The translations under genes were made by a program, and so were the position numbers. Below the pieces are notes generated by a model. It saw only the letters and a program-made list of their open reading frames with translations, ran no database searches and had not been told where the DNA came from. This document shows, piece after piece, positions 32,427 through 44,599 of a DNA stretch of 64,000 bases. This DNA comes from Gonocerus acuteangulatus. Lineage: Eukaryota; Arthropoda; Insecta; Hemiptera; Coreidae. The stretch's first letter is position 1. Each line of letters starts with the position of its first letter. The stretch is from contig OX328127.1 of NCBI GenBank assembly GCA_946811695.1, positions 42,895,396-42,959,395 on the forward strand, in the 5' to 3' direction.

Positions 32427-35276
32427 CTGCCAAGAAAAAAAATATATTGCATAAGTATACAATTATTAAAAATGTTTTTGGGATAAACTACAAAATAATA
32501 CAACTCTTATGATATTTCTTACTTCCTTAGTAGTCCAGGACGATGATAACCTTTGACGTTTTTCGTCCTTAAACCCTATACATACATATCTTAATAGTAA
32601 AAATTATTTTCTATAATTTCCATCCCACAGCAGTAACTGAACTTTTGTGGATCTCCTCAAGACACCTTTTTTTTTATATCCTCAATACACATGTTGGGCA
32701 TGTATAGAAAAACTTAAGATATTGATGAATTAGACTTATACTGTAATAAGCCAAGTTAAGCTTCATAATTGACACTTAGACAAGAAAACCAGGAAAATAT
32801 AAGTTTAGACATAATCGTATCTGCTAGAGAATTTTCTGACAACATTTTTAAAGTATATTTTCTAAAGGAAATTAAATAAGAACTAGAGAGTTCACCCTCC
32901 ACTTAAGGGTTAACACCCTTAAAGATCTTTGGAAAAACTGATTTTTTTTTTTTTTTACTTTTATAAAGTATACTTTAGGGAGTTCAAATTGGTCTTTATT
33001 TTTTAAAGAGGAGAAGCTCCCTAGGGTTAATCCGAAGTTGACCAGGATGTGCTAATGATAATATAATATGGAGCTGAATATTTTTTCTTTTCTGAGGGAG
33101 GGAGAAATTTTGACAACCCCCATTGAAAATTATTTTTATGAAACGAATATTGTGAGTACTCCTATCTCTTAAACACACTTTTGGGGGGCCGTGGGAGACA
33201 CGGATTTTATGCCTACTCCCACTCCTCTAGAATTATTTATTTGGTGGAGACCCATTCCATTAAAATATAATTTTTAATGAGGAGTGGGCAGCCCCAAAAA
33301 TTTACCAAAATTACCCTCCAGCTTAACACTAGAGCAGTGATGATAATAGTTTTAAGGTCAGTAAAAAATTAAACAACTTTTTCTCAGAAGTGCTTTTTTC
33401 AAGCTTTAATTTTTTATGATTACAAGTTATACTCAGAAGCATGTGTTTTTGGCATATGAGCCCATCTTGATTTGATTGGCCCAGTTAGCTGAGCCTCTAT
33501 TATTTAGTGCCAAATTTCAACCTTCCACTCAAATAATAAGGATATATTGAAGCGGGCCTGTACATAATATACAAAGCACCTCATGATCATAGATAAAGAC
33601 AATTTGAATCAGAAACCACTGTTAGGAAACCAATTTCTTAAGCAGATTATGTTAAAACTAAAGATTAATGATTCCAGCAGGAGAGAATTTCATTCAAGAA
33701 TAAGCTTCATTTTGCTATTTGTTAATATTAGACTTTACAACAGAAGCATATAGGAGCAAATTCTTTGTACACTTTGATTGTAAAGGAAAAATAATTATCA
33801 CGAAGAAAAATTATATATAAATCAATTAATAAATATAAGAGCTTATATACTTACATTTACGTCTAATGGCGAAACAGAATAAACGCATTGCTCGTCTCAG
33901 AAAAACAAATACTCCCAGTACAAACATAAAAAGGAACCAGTACCAAAGAATTAGATACATTACTTCATTAACCATATTAAGACTCATTAGGCAAAGTATG
34001 TCTCTATTTTCCACGGTCCCAGATGGGCCAAACTTATAAAATTTACACTTAGTCATTTTTGGAAAAATTGTATCTCCGTAACTTCCTCTATTTAACCAAG
34101 TCTGTAATTTAAAAAATATTTTTTCACTATGTAAAAAAAAAAAAATAATTTTTTTATTAAATACAATTATTGTTTTACCTTATAACCATAATCCAAAAAA
34201 CGTCCACCCAAAATTGTATCAGTTAAAACAAAATTAGCCACAATATTTGCAATATATATCAATTCACTAAATAAATAAATTATCATCATGCCATCAAAGT
34301 AATTAAGGCGTTTAGATAAATACCTAATGGAAAATAAATAAATTTAAATAATGATCAAAACTGAAAGGTCCAGGAGAAGAAGGGTACTTATCCTTTGGTT
34401 AATAAAAACAAAGTTTACCGATTCATGAATTAATAATAAAAGAGTTTAAAAAAAATAAATAAATTAGAGATGTAGAGCAAAAATAAAGTACTTCTCCCCA
34501 AAGGAGTGTTTTCAGAAAATTCAGTTTGTACATCTTCAAGTTTTACAATAAAAATAAACATTATTTTGAGCCCTTCTTACTCACAAAATTTGTACAGGCA
34601 CCATTTCCTCACTGATCACCAATTTGGTGCCTAAAGCTTAGTGGCCACCTGTGGCTAAACAGGTCGAGTCTCGATGCACAAATGGATAGAGGGCTGAGAA
34701 CAGTATTGGTGACAAGTCCAGACGTGTATCCAAGAGAGCACCGATCACAAGTGGACATGAATATTCCTGCTCTTGAGAGGCAGTGTCGTTTTCTCTCTAT
34801 GTTGGAAAAGTTTCCAAGCTCTCAGTGTTGTGTTCAATTTTATAATTTCATAAAAATGAGTGATAATAAAGTGCCTAACAAAAGAGACAATGAAGTTATG
34901 GAGTTAATTAATCTGTATGAGGAACACAAGTAATGGAATGTTAAACACTTTCTACAAAAATTACGATAAAAAATGAGTATGTTTGACGAATTTTCAAAAA
35001 AAAATTAAGAACTGTGATGTAAATGAAGTTCAGCAGAAGATTCATAATTTACTCCGGTGTTTCACTAAATCTAGGAGTTAAAATTGCACTACAGACATCC
35101 GAATAAAATGTTTTACCGTTGTGCATCGTCTAACCTCAACTCTTTTACGAGTGCGGAACAAGCTCCTAATCCATTTTGTCTATTCGCTCATTTCCTAACC
35201 CAACACTCCCTTTTCTTTACTTTCCGTTTTTTGGAAATTGTTTAAGCAACAATAAAAGCAAGCACCTGGCACGTAT

Positions 35277-35350
<74 letters not shown>

Positions 35351-38300
35351 TGATAATATTCTTGTCACAGCTGTGAGTGGGCTCTCAGGTGGAAATTTAA
35401 TATCCTGGTCTCACGACAGCAATGACTATCGAGTCTCTGGAGCAAAAGAGAGCTCATTCTCTCGAGATTTTGCCTCAGGTGGACACTAAGCTTTATACAT
35501 TCAACAGGAATAAATTTTCCCCCTAGGTTTCGAGAGTCCAGAGGAGCAGATGCTGTACAGGTATCTGATTCTTTAATTTACAGAACACTAGAGGACATAG
35601 GACTCTGATTGTAAATACAATAATTACTAATTATAAATATAATTTTTAAAGAAAGTTATATTTGGAAACACTAAAGAGAAAGTATTAATTTTATTTAGGA
35701 AATTTAGTTCTACAATAAAAAAGTTGGACACAATGGAGATGTGCCATCTTAGCGTGTTACAATATAACGTTTAATCTCCAGTGTGATATGGAATAGAAAC
35801 TCTTAATCTATTGGTTCCAATAAAAGGAAACCAAAACTCCTGAAAAATCAAGCACCATTTTTCCCACTGAGGTGTTCCCATCGGAGTTTACCTCAGACTT
35901 TATGATAGGAAATTCATTAGGCTTTCAAATAGTCACCTTAATTTCACTACAATTACTCAACGGATTTCGAGATATTTAAAAAAATGTATGATAAGGAAAA
36001 ATGTTCAAATTCCCTAACACCCAAATTCAAAAGCTCTTTTTTCAAAAACAGTGTAAGATATCTTCATGAAGAGGGATCACTTTATTTTTCTCGTGTTGAA
36101 ATACTTATATAAAAAAATTCTGGAAACCACTCATGCTAGAATTTTTATTTTTTGGATGAATTTTGCCAAAAGAAAAAATAAAACAAAAAGTGTTGTGGTA
36201 GCTGGATTCTGCTGGCTAGCGGATTTCTTTTTTTACAAAATTTCATCAGAATAGCACTATTTATCATGACATATGGATTATGAAAAGTCAACATTTGTTG
36301 TTAGCCTTTCCAGAGTGCATGATCAGGTTGACACGATACGTGAGTTTTCCTCCCTAAAAACAGTTCACATGATATAGACCATATAGGTGGCCTCATTCTT
36401 TACATTTTTTTAAATAATTATGATTCAATACACTATAAGACGATTTCTAAAGACAAAACAAACAAAAGGACCAGATGAGATATTGTCCTTTTGAAAGGGT
36501 TCGGCTCTCTTTAAGAAAATAAATATTAAGTAACAGTAAATATTAAATATACTTGGTGATTGCTGGCATGAAATCCTGTTTTACTGATGTCTTCGATTCC
36601 ATTATACACCATTCAATTGATCGATTATCATTCAAACTCCAGATTGCTTGAGGAATCAAGAAAGATAAACCTTGTAAAAAAATTAAAATTGGAATCCAAG
36701 GATAATAAGAATGTTCTCTTTGGCTTTCATCTTTAATATGATTAACTTTACCTGCACAAATATTGACAAAATATCACAAACAAATATAAGTATTACTTTT
36801 TACTAGTTTAAATCCTTCCAGTAAATTATTTTTAATTTTTTTTTAATTGATGGTGCATCAACTGTCAAGTTTTTGGGCACCTACTAACAACCAGTCCATT
36901 AAAATTAGTCCTTAATTCTTACGAGCAAAAACTTCAATAAATAACTAGAGTTAAGTAAGCTGATTCACAAGCAAAAACTTGAATCAATAACTAGAGTTGA
37001 TTATCATTGAGTAAAGGAGTTCCCCTAAAGAGGAGGGAATTCTTTTACAAATGGGTATTCAAATGTTATGAAATATATTTTTCTAGCCAATATTGTAAAA
37101 TGTCTGAAGATATAAATAATATAAACCTATAAATTAGAACCGATAAATTTAAGTTTTAATTATATCTTCAGGCCCTAAAGATTATTGCCGTCCAATAAGA
37201 CAATACTTATTTGATACCTTAAGAATAATTATTTTTGATCAGCAAATAACATTGTCGTAGCACAAGGGCATTATATCAACACTTTAGCTTACTTTTGTAC
37301 ATATTATAATCAATGTCCGGTGGTCGTGAGTGCTAAGGTGTATGCATTCCGTGCCTAAGGTTGTGGGTTCAATTCCCTGTAGGGGTGGTGGCTTTTCTTT
37401 ACAAAAAAGAAAAGGCATTACCCCATTATCCTGGCTAGATAACCCGTCCTAAAATTCTTTGTTAATAATAAATGGGCGTTAAAATTGAAATAAATATATT
37501 ATAATCTATGCACCATGTGGCTCGTACTCAATTGTTTGGTCATACAGTGCCTTTTATGTATGTTACATGATTCAGTCTGAATATGGATCTAGGCCCATGG
37601 GCTTATAAGTTTGAATGTATGAGTACGCCACCCAGGCTTGGGGTCTCTTCAAATGAATGTATGGAGCACTAAGCACCAGCCAGAACAAAATTGGATTCCA
37701 GGCCTACTATGGTCTTTAAAGAGTTACCTAGATGAAAGCTCATGAGTCATAAGATTATATAATAAAAAAAAAAATACTTATACATTTTTGTATTCTTTTT
37801 TGGATGATTTAGTTTGAATCTCAAATTATTGTGCACACTTTGCCTGGAAAATTTATTTTTGAAAGTTTTATACTCCGCTCTGGAAATTTTTGTAAAATGT
37901 GTAATTCTCAATTGTAATGAATACTCTGCAAAACAGGTAAATGACCTGCCTTACAAAAATTGTTCTAATAGTAAACCAATCTATCATATTTCTGTGTCAC
38001 ATACAGGGTTACAACGATTTAAATCAATTGATTTAAATCATGATTAAATCATTTGATTTAAAAAAAAAAAAAAAACCATTGATTTAAATCAATTGATTTC
38101 ATTAAAAAAAAACATTGATTTAAACCAATTGATTTTATTAAAACAATTATTATTATATATTTTTTTTAGCTTAAATCTAACTAGTTCTGCGATTTCAACA
38201 TTTCGTTTTTATTTTTGTCCCTAGGGCCTACCCTCACTTGACCGCTCTTATCTATTCAAAGTCTGATTCTTTTATGACCCTTTCTTCGCGTTTAATTCTG

Positions 38301-38871
38301 CATCTGCACCTTTTAAGTTTAAGATAAAAGAGATTGGCAGGTAGAGGGCGAAGTGAATGCTTTAAATTGGTGGAAGCCTTCATCGGCCTTAAAATATTGT
38401 ATTTCCTCAAAAGAACTGTTAATAATAGAGCAGCTTATGACAGGAAAGGCAACTTCTGCAGGGGTTGAATGAATGTTTTCAACCCTTGGTTTTGTTCACA
38501 GTCAAATGAGAAACTACCTAATTAGATGTGAAAAGGCAGACAAACTGGCGTTTTTGTTCAAAGCTTTAAATAAATTCATCATGTAAAATAAAATTCAAAA
38601 TATGAACATATATATTTAACTATTTATAATAAAATATTAAATAGTATATTTAAAAAAAAAAATGAAAATATTTAGTAAACAAATACATTAAACACTATAA
38701 AATATTGAGAAGAAAAGCATAAATAATAAGTAGGAACTTTGGATTCATAAGCGGGAGATGGTGGGTTCGATTCCCAACCTCCGGCAGGAATTTTATCATC
38801 CCACGGCTCGCTGGTAAAATTCCTCGCTGCACCCTGGATGTCGGCGCTAATGACCTAGATGTAGATGCGCC

Positions 38872-38915
<44 letters not shown>

Positions 38916-41900
38916 AGTAGGAACTCTATTATTAATGGAAAGAACAAAAGTATAGAACAAGATGACTAAAAATGTTTAACATATTGAAAAATAAAGCATA
39001 AATAAAAATTAGGAACTCATTATAAAAGGGGAAAAAGTTGAAAATTTCTACAGATGAACATTATTTTGAAAGACGGTTTGCTACAACTTGAATTTTGAAA
39101 TTTTCAAACGTGTAATGATGCCGGTCTGATCTGAGTATACTTTTGAAATGACTGAATTATCATTCAACATCTGCTAACAGTCCAGGCAACGAATGCTTAA
39201 AAACAGCTATTGATGGAATTTTTTGTAACAAAATTTTTGACGTAACTTCGTTTGGGATGGATAGTAGTTGAATATATCAGAAGTCCCCACCCGCCCGTAG
39301 CCTTTGTGCCGGGGGGAGGGGGGTTTAGAAGGTCCCATTTTTCGGGTTTACTCTTATATCTCGGAAACCCTGCGTCCTAGCGACATGACTATTCTATAAC
39401 AAATTTCATGTTTGTGGTATGTTACAGTTTTGTCTGAGCATGCAGTCTGTCAGTAAGTTTCTGCAGTACTGGCATATCAGTCCAGGCAACGAACAGTTAT
39501 AGATGGCAATTTTTGACTTCGTAACTTTGTTTGGGCTGGGTAGGAGGTGAATATATGAAAAGTCCCCGCCGTAGCCTTTGTGCCGGGGGGGGGGGGGCTT
39601 AGAAGGTCCTATTTTTCGGGTTTTCACTTATATCTCGGAAACCATGCGTCCTAGCGACATGACTATTCTATAAGAAATAAAAGCTGTTTAAATATGCTAC
39701 AAGTTCTACTCAATAAAGTTTTTCGAGATATCTTTAGTTTTCAAATTGAGAGATTCATTGGTTGACATTTGTCGCCAGATATCATGATGAACACTGAAAT
39801 TGTTTTTTACGTTTGAAGGAAAATACATAAAATAGTAAAGTAATATATATTATTGAAGCGAATGTAATGCTCTACAACCCTAAAACCAGCATTTATTTTT
39901 TGGGTGCATTGATGAAGAGATATCCGTTCAAAAAAGGGGAAAAATGTGCGGGAAAAGTGTTTTTCCCCAAAATAACAGACTTTCAAGAGCGGATATTTCA
40001 AAAACCAAAGATACCTCAAAAAACGTTATTGAATAGAAATTGTAGGAAATTTAGTCAGTTTTCATTTGTTATAGAATAGTCATGTCGCTACGACGCAGGG
40101 CTTCCGAGATATAAGTGAAAACCCGAAAAATGGGACCTTCTAAACTCCCCTCCCCCCGGCACAAAGGCTACGGGCGGGTGGGAACTTTTGATATGTTCAC
40201 CTCCTATCCAGCCCAAACAAAGTTACGAAGTCAACAATTTTGTTCCAAAAATTTCCATCTATAACTGTTCGTTGCCTGGACTGTAAAGTCACTGGTGTGT
40301 ATTTGAAGGCAACAATCAACTGCTCTGAAGAGTGGGATTCAGCTCAACTTAATCGTTTTGCCACTATGGATATCCCCAATAACGTGGATATTTTTCCACC
40401 CAAGGGTTTTTTTCTAGACTGTCTTTTAACTTAATTTTTAATTTATTCCAAGTATCTCCTTCTAAAACCTGGATTTTCTCTATTACTCTCGTATGATTCT
40501 AATGCTATCCTCTAACAACATGCCTTTTGTACCTAGTATTGACATTGTACATATACAGCCACCTTCTTTGAATTAGAAAAGACAGTCACCTAGACTCAAT
40601 GGGTAAAGTTTTATTTTCTTTCTCGGTTTTCCTGTTATTTCTTCAATTACAAAATAAAAAGAATATTAAAATATGTTGCAGAATATGTAAAAATATGGAG
40701 TTTTGACAAAATATGTAAAATAAAAAACTGTTTAAATACTTTAAAATCACTTAAAATGTGCAGAATTACATCAATACATACGATCAGAAAAAAATATGTA
40801 AATACAATAACATCCGTTCCATAGTGATTAATATTTCTTTAAAGCTTCATTTTTAAAATCTTTGTTTTAAAATTTGAAAATTAAGTCATTATATATACAA
40901 GGGTCAAAATAATCCTATATTTTGAGACCAGAGTTTCTGTACATTTAAATTTAATCATGATGATTGGATAGTTAGCCGTAGAGGTGATAAGTAAAGATGG
41001 AATGGTTGGGATTCGGCTAAAGAGACCTTAATACGATTTTTGTTTAAAAAATCTATATTTAGGACGTTTCGGCTACTCATTGGTTGCCTTCGTCAGCTAG
41101 GGAAATGCCCCGAGGCAGAGGAAGACCAATGTTGACAGTTAAGTAACCATTGTGGAAGTTACTTCCACATTGGTCTTCCTCTACCTCCAGGCATTTCCAT
41201 AGCTGACGAAGGCTGCCAATGAGTAGCCGAAACGTCCTAAATATAGATTTTTTAAACAAAAATCGTATTAAGGTCTCTTTAGCCGAATCCCAACCATTCC
41301 ATCTTTACTTATTTAAATTTAATGTATTTAATCATCAAAAATTAAAATTTTTCGTCGATTTGTCTTTAAATTTACAGAAATTCCGGTCTCAAAATATAGG
41401 ACAACTTCAGCCCCTGTATATGTGATCCGTCAATTCTACTATGCTCCCAAAATTATCCATTTGAGACAACATACTTTAGAATAGTTATTTCATTATTTGC
41501 ATTGTAAATAAACAAATATTTTAGTTACAGGTTTATATAATGAACAACTAGGTAATAACTAGCTCTTTATATAGACTAGATACATTTAAAAAGTCTGATT
41601 TCTTTTTTAAATCCGGTTTTAGTAGAAAAATCCAATTTAAATTTAAAAAATCCGATTTAAATAAAAAAAAATTGATTTATATCAAATAAATCCGATTTTT
41701 TTACACCCTGGTCATATATAATAAATGGCACACTATCCTTTAGTTTGATAGTAAATTAAACTAGACCAAAAAAGTAGTTTTGAGACATTTCTTAGGATTG
41801 ATTTAAGATATCGATATGCAATCTGAATGAAATAAATAATCCACTTGTAATTACTTGTGAATGTGCCTATAAAAGAGAATTTTATTAAAGAAGTGTCATC

Positions 41901-42292
41901 AATTTCCATAGTGTGGTTGCTTCCAGGAAACGTGTCAGCTGTACAGAGAATACAATCGCTAACATTTTTAAACAAATACATTCTAAAAAAATTGTATGGG
42001 TACCTGTAAAAACTTCAGGAACTCTCGAAAATGTATGTCTCATAAAACAAAATGAGTTCATAACATTCTCTGGTATAGGATTTTCTTCATGTTGATCATG
42101 AATACACTGTATAGGCTTTCCTAAATATTGCTGACTGGTAATCAACGTACAGAATGTTAATAATATAAAAACTGTAACTTGGCAAGAGATTATTACGGTG
42201 CTATCACCAATTTTCTGCTTATTATATTTCTTTAAACGATGAGCTATTTGGATTAACGTGTCCATAACCATCTGCAACATAGTTTCAGACAT
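32209..42292 (-). CDS. Innexin (gap-junction channel protein), complete, five coding exons
   Basis: Coding exons (minus strand): 42292-42004, 36751-36553, 34323-34179, 34101-33855, 32426-32209. All introns are GT-AG, every split codon joins cleanly, and the sum is 1098 nt, 365 aa plus stop, a usual innexin length. Innexins form hexameric channels or hemichannels in protostome plasma membranes. Landmarks: TM1 ~33-55 followed by QQYLGKPIQC (consensus YIGDPI-C); loop-1 cysteines C63 and C82 (VMNSFC); TM2 ~115-135 starting YYPWIPILIFLQG; TM3 ~170-195; loop-2 cysteines C230 and C248 (TKCKFYKFGPSGT, then DILC); LNMVNE before TM4 ~258-282; cytoplasmic tail 290-365. All four extracellular cysteines are present. 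Intron 1 (5.2 kb) holds a stack of nested transposons; intron 2 holds a MADF-like remnant and SINEs. Which innexin paralogue this is cannot be told. Confidence 0.93.
33855..34101 (-). CDS. Innexin exon 4 (loop 2, TM4)
   Basis: Acceptor aattacag|ACTTGG, donor AAAT|gtaagt. Carries both loop-2 cysteines and TM4. Confidence 0.92.
34179..34323 (-). CDS. Innexin exon 3 (TM3)
   Basis: Acceptor tccattag|GTATTT, donor TATAAG|gtaaaa. Encodes TM3 and the start of loop 2 (TILGGRFLDYGYK). Confidence 0.9.
34858..35085 (+). pseudogene. MADF-like domain remnant (in innexin intron 2)
   Basis: 'NEVMELINLYEEHK', then after a stop or frameshift 'LWNVKHF', 'SMFDEFSKKLR' and 'KIHNLLRCFTKSR' follow the pattern of MADF DNA-binding domains (LI-LYE-H-LWN, then K--NL---F). 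Stops and frameshifts interrupt it, so it is likely the remains of a transposon-associated gene. Confidence 0.4.
35276..35346. repeat. (TA)n microsatellite
   Basis: About 35 TA units, innexin intron 2. Confidence 0.95.
35400..35600 (-). mobile_element. Probable SINE family C, diverged
   Basis: Shares 'gcagatgctgtacaggtatctgattc' partly with the family-C block 'gcagatactgtagaggtatc' at 58270 (complement orientation) and 'cagaacactagaggac' with 'cggcacactaggga'. Boundaries uncertain. Confidence 0.4.
35830..36260 (+). repeat. Family R2, diverged copy (innexin intron 2)
   Basis: Follows R2 order: 'gaaattcattaggctttcaa', 'acggatttcgagatattt', 'gctggattctgctggctagc' and 'tacaaaatttcatcagaat'. R2 copy 1 has 'ggcggattctgctggttaac' at the corresponding place. 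Confidence 0.6.
36553..36751 (-). CDS. Innexin exon 2 (TM2)
   Basis: Acceptor ttgtgcag|GTAAAG, donor CCAA|gtatat. Encodes the conserved YYPWIP segment at the start of TM2. Confidence 0.9.
36921..37003. repeat. Short tandem duplication
   Basis: 'gagcaaaaacttcaataaat' with 'aactagagttaagt' is followed by a second version 'aagcaaaaacttgaatcaat' with 'aactagagttgatt'; unit ~45 bp. Confidence 0.6.
37312..37500 (+). mobile_element. SINE family A (innexin intron 1)
   Basis: B-box region 'gtgggttcaattccc', joint 'ggtggtggcttttcttt', hairpin 'gaaaaggcattacccc' and tail 'gataacccgtcctaaaattc' match the 16353 copy. The tRNA head is intact but mutated. Confidence 0.75.
38341..38590 (+). pseudogene. hAT transposase C-terminal (dimerisation) remnant
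   Basis: ALNWWKPSSALKYCISSKEL, then ATSAGVE-stop-MFSTLGFV and NYLIRCEKADKLAFLFK follow the hAT dimerisation domain (W near the start, P-TSA-(x)-ER-FS--G). The stop is TGA where the family has arginine (likely CGA), a single transition. Upstream catalytic parts are missing. Confidence 0.75.
38739..38912 (+). mobile_element. SINE family B, 5'-truncated
   Basis: Starts at 'ttggattcataagcgggag', with poly(A) at 38874-38912. Exact 14-bp target duplications 'aataagtaggaact' at 38725-38738 and 38912-38925. Truncation plus duplication plus poly(A) is the usual mark of LINE-driven target-primed insertion. Confidence 0.85.
39178..39410 (-). repeat. Repeat family H, single-arm copy
   Basis: Begins 'cagtccaggcaacgaatgc', then 'gtaacttcgtttgggatgg', 'agcctttgtgccggggg' and 'cctgcgtcctagcgacatga'; ends near 'aacaaatttcatg', just before the complete family-H element. 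Confidence 0.75.
39479..40283. mobile_element. Repeat family H, complete element with ~270-bp inverted arms
   Basis: Ends 'cagtccaggcaacgaacagt' (left) and 'actgttcgttgcctggactg' (right). Both arms contain G/C runs next to 'gtgccggggg' and the phrase 'tatctcggaa', and are ~90% alike over about 270 bp. Length ~805 bp with no ORF. A foldback-type or MITE-type DNA element; a clear target duplication was not found. Confidence 0.75.
41063..41097 (-). ncRNA. Hammerhead-like ribozyme motif 4
   Basis: Minus strand: CTGACGA, extra A, stem II ggcaac/gtagcc with one A-A mismatch, GAAAC, GTC. The mismatch may weaken stem II, so this copy could be inactive. Confidence 0.45.
41200..41240 (+). ncRNA. Hammerhead-like ribozyme motif 5
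   Basis: Plus strand: TAG, then CTGACGA (41203-41209), extra A, stem II ggctgc/gtagcc (one G-U pair) with loop caatga, GAAAC, GTC (41234-41236), CTA. TAG and CTA form a 3-bp stem I. This is the most complete of motifs 2-5. Confidence 0.55.
42004..42292 (-). CDS. Innexin exon 1 (start, TM1, extracellular loop 1)
   Basis: ATG at 42292; ends ACAG|gtaccc after 96 codons plus one base. A downstream in-frame ATG (codon 5) is a possible alternative start. Confidence 0.92.
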
Positions 42293-44525
42293 AAAATAAA
42301 CTGATTTTCAAGGAATTTATAATAAATTTATATAGAAAACACTCCCACTAACACTCTTACATGTGAGTACTTCTCGTCACACGTAAAATATTTCTAACTA
42401 ATTTAACTGCATTAAATCCTAAATTATAAACTACTAACTTTCAATACATATCTCAAAAGACGCCCATAAAAGAAAATAATGATTCCTTTTGATATAAAAT
42501 ACTCATTTGCATAAGGAAAGAGTAACATTCATGCATTAAACATTTGTATTGTTTCAGGATTGGTGGAGTAGAATTCGAGTTTTAATTTCCACTATATGGT
42601 AATACAGCTTAATGCTAACCACACTTAATACATAAGACTAAAAATATTTATTTATTAAAATGCAGACCTATTGAGTTAAAACTAAATTATGGTCATCAAA
42701 AGTATTCCATATCTTTGCAATGCGTCACACAGATGAATTGTCAAACAATATGAAGAAAAAAAACATTTTCACTTTAGAGAAAGCTATCAAGCGTCTATAA
42801 CTTCCTGAGCTGTAGTTTTTACAGAAAACCTGCAAAATACGCCTTTTATCAGGATTGCCACATCGTTTCCTCACAACAAAAACAAACGAACTTCTAAGAA
42901 GACTGTATAAACTTAATCTATAAATATGAATTGAATTTGTTGTAGGATAGATTTCTCCTATACGAGTTCTTGACAAATCCACTTGTTAGCATCATCAGTG
43001 TTTATGGAAAAAGTAAACATAAGAAGAGGGGGGGGCTAACTGCCCAGATACCACCTACTTTTCTTTTTTTTAAAAATATCGTTATTTGCCAATTATACAA
43101 TACACTAAGTATTTTTTATAATTCTTATGTTCATGATTATATGACAAGAAGGACCGATAGGAAAAGAGCCCATTGGCCAAAACCTATTAGCTTGGAATTT
43201 TAACTTAGGTAACATTTAGTACTTTTCTTAAAGGTACTCCTCTAAATCTCAGGCCGTACTGCTTAATGGAGTACAAAATCCAAACAACATTGTCCACACT
43301 AGCAAATTATTAAGTGTCGATAAGGTAATTCAAGACTAATTAAAGAAAATAATTAATGATTTTAGTGGTTTATAATAAGTCCTGTGCATTTATAAAAACC
43401 TGGTGAAATAGCAAATTAGACCATAAAAAGTCAGCTTAAATTGGTTGTTCCATAAGTGAAAGTGAACAAATAAGTATTTGTTTTAAGAGAAAACAAATAA
43501 GTTTACTTTACACTAAAAATGTCTGTTCAATTCTTTACTAAATATTTAAACAAAGCTAGATGAAGGATTTTTCCATAATGAAATTTTAGGGCTATACCGG
43601 GCTTGAGTAATGTCTTGTTCAGCGATTATTCACTGCCTGTTATATGTCATTTTGCCCAAACAAAAAAAAAAAAAATAAATCTCGCGTACTTTTCCACAAT
43701 TATTAGTTACTAAAACCTATGAACAAATTACACAGGACTAATCGTTTCATATTCCAATTCGTGAGTTTCAAGACGGTTTGCCTCCCTCTTCCGCACATAA
43801 GACCAGCTCTGCCAACAATTAATAGAGGCATTTTATAAATTTACAGGAAAAAGAAAGTAACAAAAGGTGTAGCCATGCAGAATGGAAAGTAAATGGCTAC
43901 TGATATCGAGTGGCTACTGTTATTTTCTTCGTTCCAAAATACAATGTTTTCAAATAAGAAATATAAAATTATCCCCCCCCTTCCTTTTCTTTTTGCTTTC
44001 TAGTGATTATACATACTTTCTTAATATATTCATCCACGTATTTCAGGATTAGAAATGTCGCATTTTATTCTAAGATTTGGTTTAGATTTATCAAAATGAA
44101 ACGTACGAAATCATTTCTGTCGTTTTCCCAGTTCTGTAGAAAAGAGAACAAGTTGAGCTCCAAACGAAACGTCCATTTTGAAAGTTGGAAAGCAAAATAT
44201 TAAGAGATACTACACTAAATTTTCCAAATCACACTAGAGATTAACAATATATCAAATAACACTAACATGAAACAGTTCCATCTTCAAAAGTCCACCAGTA
44301 ATAAATAATTGTTGAGCAGAAGATATATGTATTTTCAATTATTTACGGCTCTTTAGAGTAGCTGAGGTAAGAGTTGTTAATATTTTTTGGTTTGTACAAC
44401 AACAAATAAAATATAAAATTGTTACTTTCTTTTTCAGCTCATAAATAAGTTGAAGAGAAATATGACTCTGAAACCAACATTTCTGTTTGCCTTAGCTAAG
44501 GTGGTATTGATTAGAGAATTACCAT

Positions 44526-44529
<4 letters not shown>
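42293..44529. other. Upstream region of innexin; no other gene seen
   Basis: Expected to hold the promoter and any 5' UTR exons of the minus-strand innexin gene. Short frames such as 42725-42982 and 44003-44203 have no recognisable domain. No core promoter motif could be assigned with confidence. Confidence 0.4.

Positions 44530-44597
<68 letters not shown>
44530..44597. repeat. Poly(A) tract of ~68 nt
   Basis: Pure A run, not preceded by a recognised SINE body, so it is either a tail whose element has decayed or a slippage product. Confidence 0.9.

Positions 44598-44599
<2 letters not shown>

Larger units (their letters stand above)
40956..41310. mobile_element. Palindromic element with a ribozyme motif in each arm, 13-bp target duplication
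   Basis: Exact 13-bp direct repeats 'atttaaatttaat' at 40943-40955 and 41311-41323 bound a 355-bp palindrome. The arms carry motifs 4 and 5, and meet at 'gaagtaacttcc'-like centre sequence. The inner parts ('ggaagaccaatgt...cattggtcttcc') differ from those at 24671-25504, but the outer ~130 bp are shared. No ORF. The clean target duplication shows that the palindrome was inserted as a unit. Confidence 0.75.
40897..41417. mobile_element. MITE-like element split by the ribozyme palindrome
   Basis: 'cctatattttgagacc' near 40914 and 'ggtctcaaaatatagg' near 41385 are exact reverse complements, continuing inwards as 'tttctgtacatttaaattta' and 'taaatttacagaaattccgg'. The outer ends are less alike ('tatacaagggtc' and 'cagcccctgtata'). 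The element at 40956-41310 was inserted in its left half. Confidence 0.6.
38004..41710 (+). mobile_element. hAT element remnant carrying nested insertions
   Basis: 8-bp target duplications gtcacata (37996-38003) and gtcatata (41711-41718), 7 of 8 identical. Termini begin 'cagggttacaacgattt' (left) and, in complement, 'cagggtgtaaaaaaatcgga' (right). Subterminal regions at both ends are rich in 'atttaaatcaattgattt'-type repeats. A hAT C-terminal dimerisation pseudogene lies inside. Within it are a SINE B, two family-H elements and a MITE that in turn holds a ribozyme palindrome. It sits in innexin intron 1. Confidence 0.75.
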
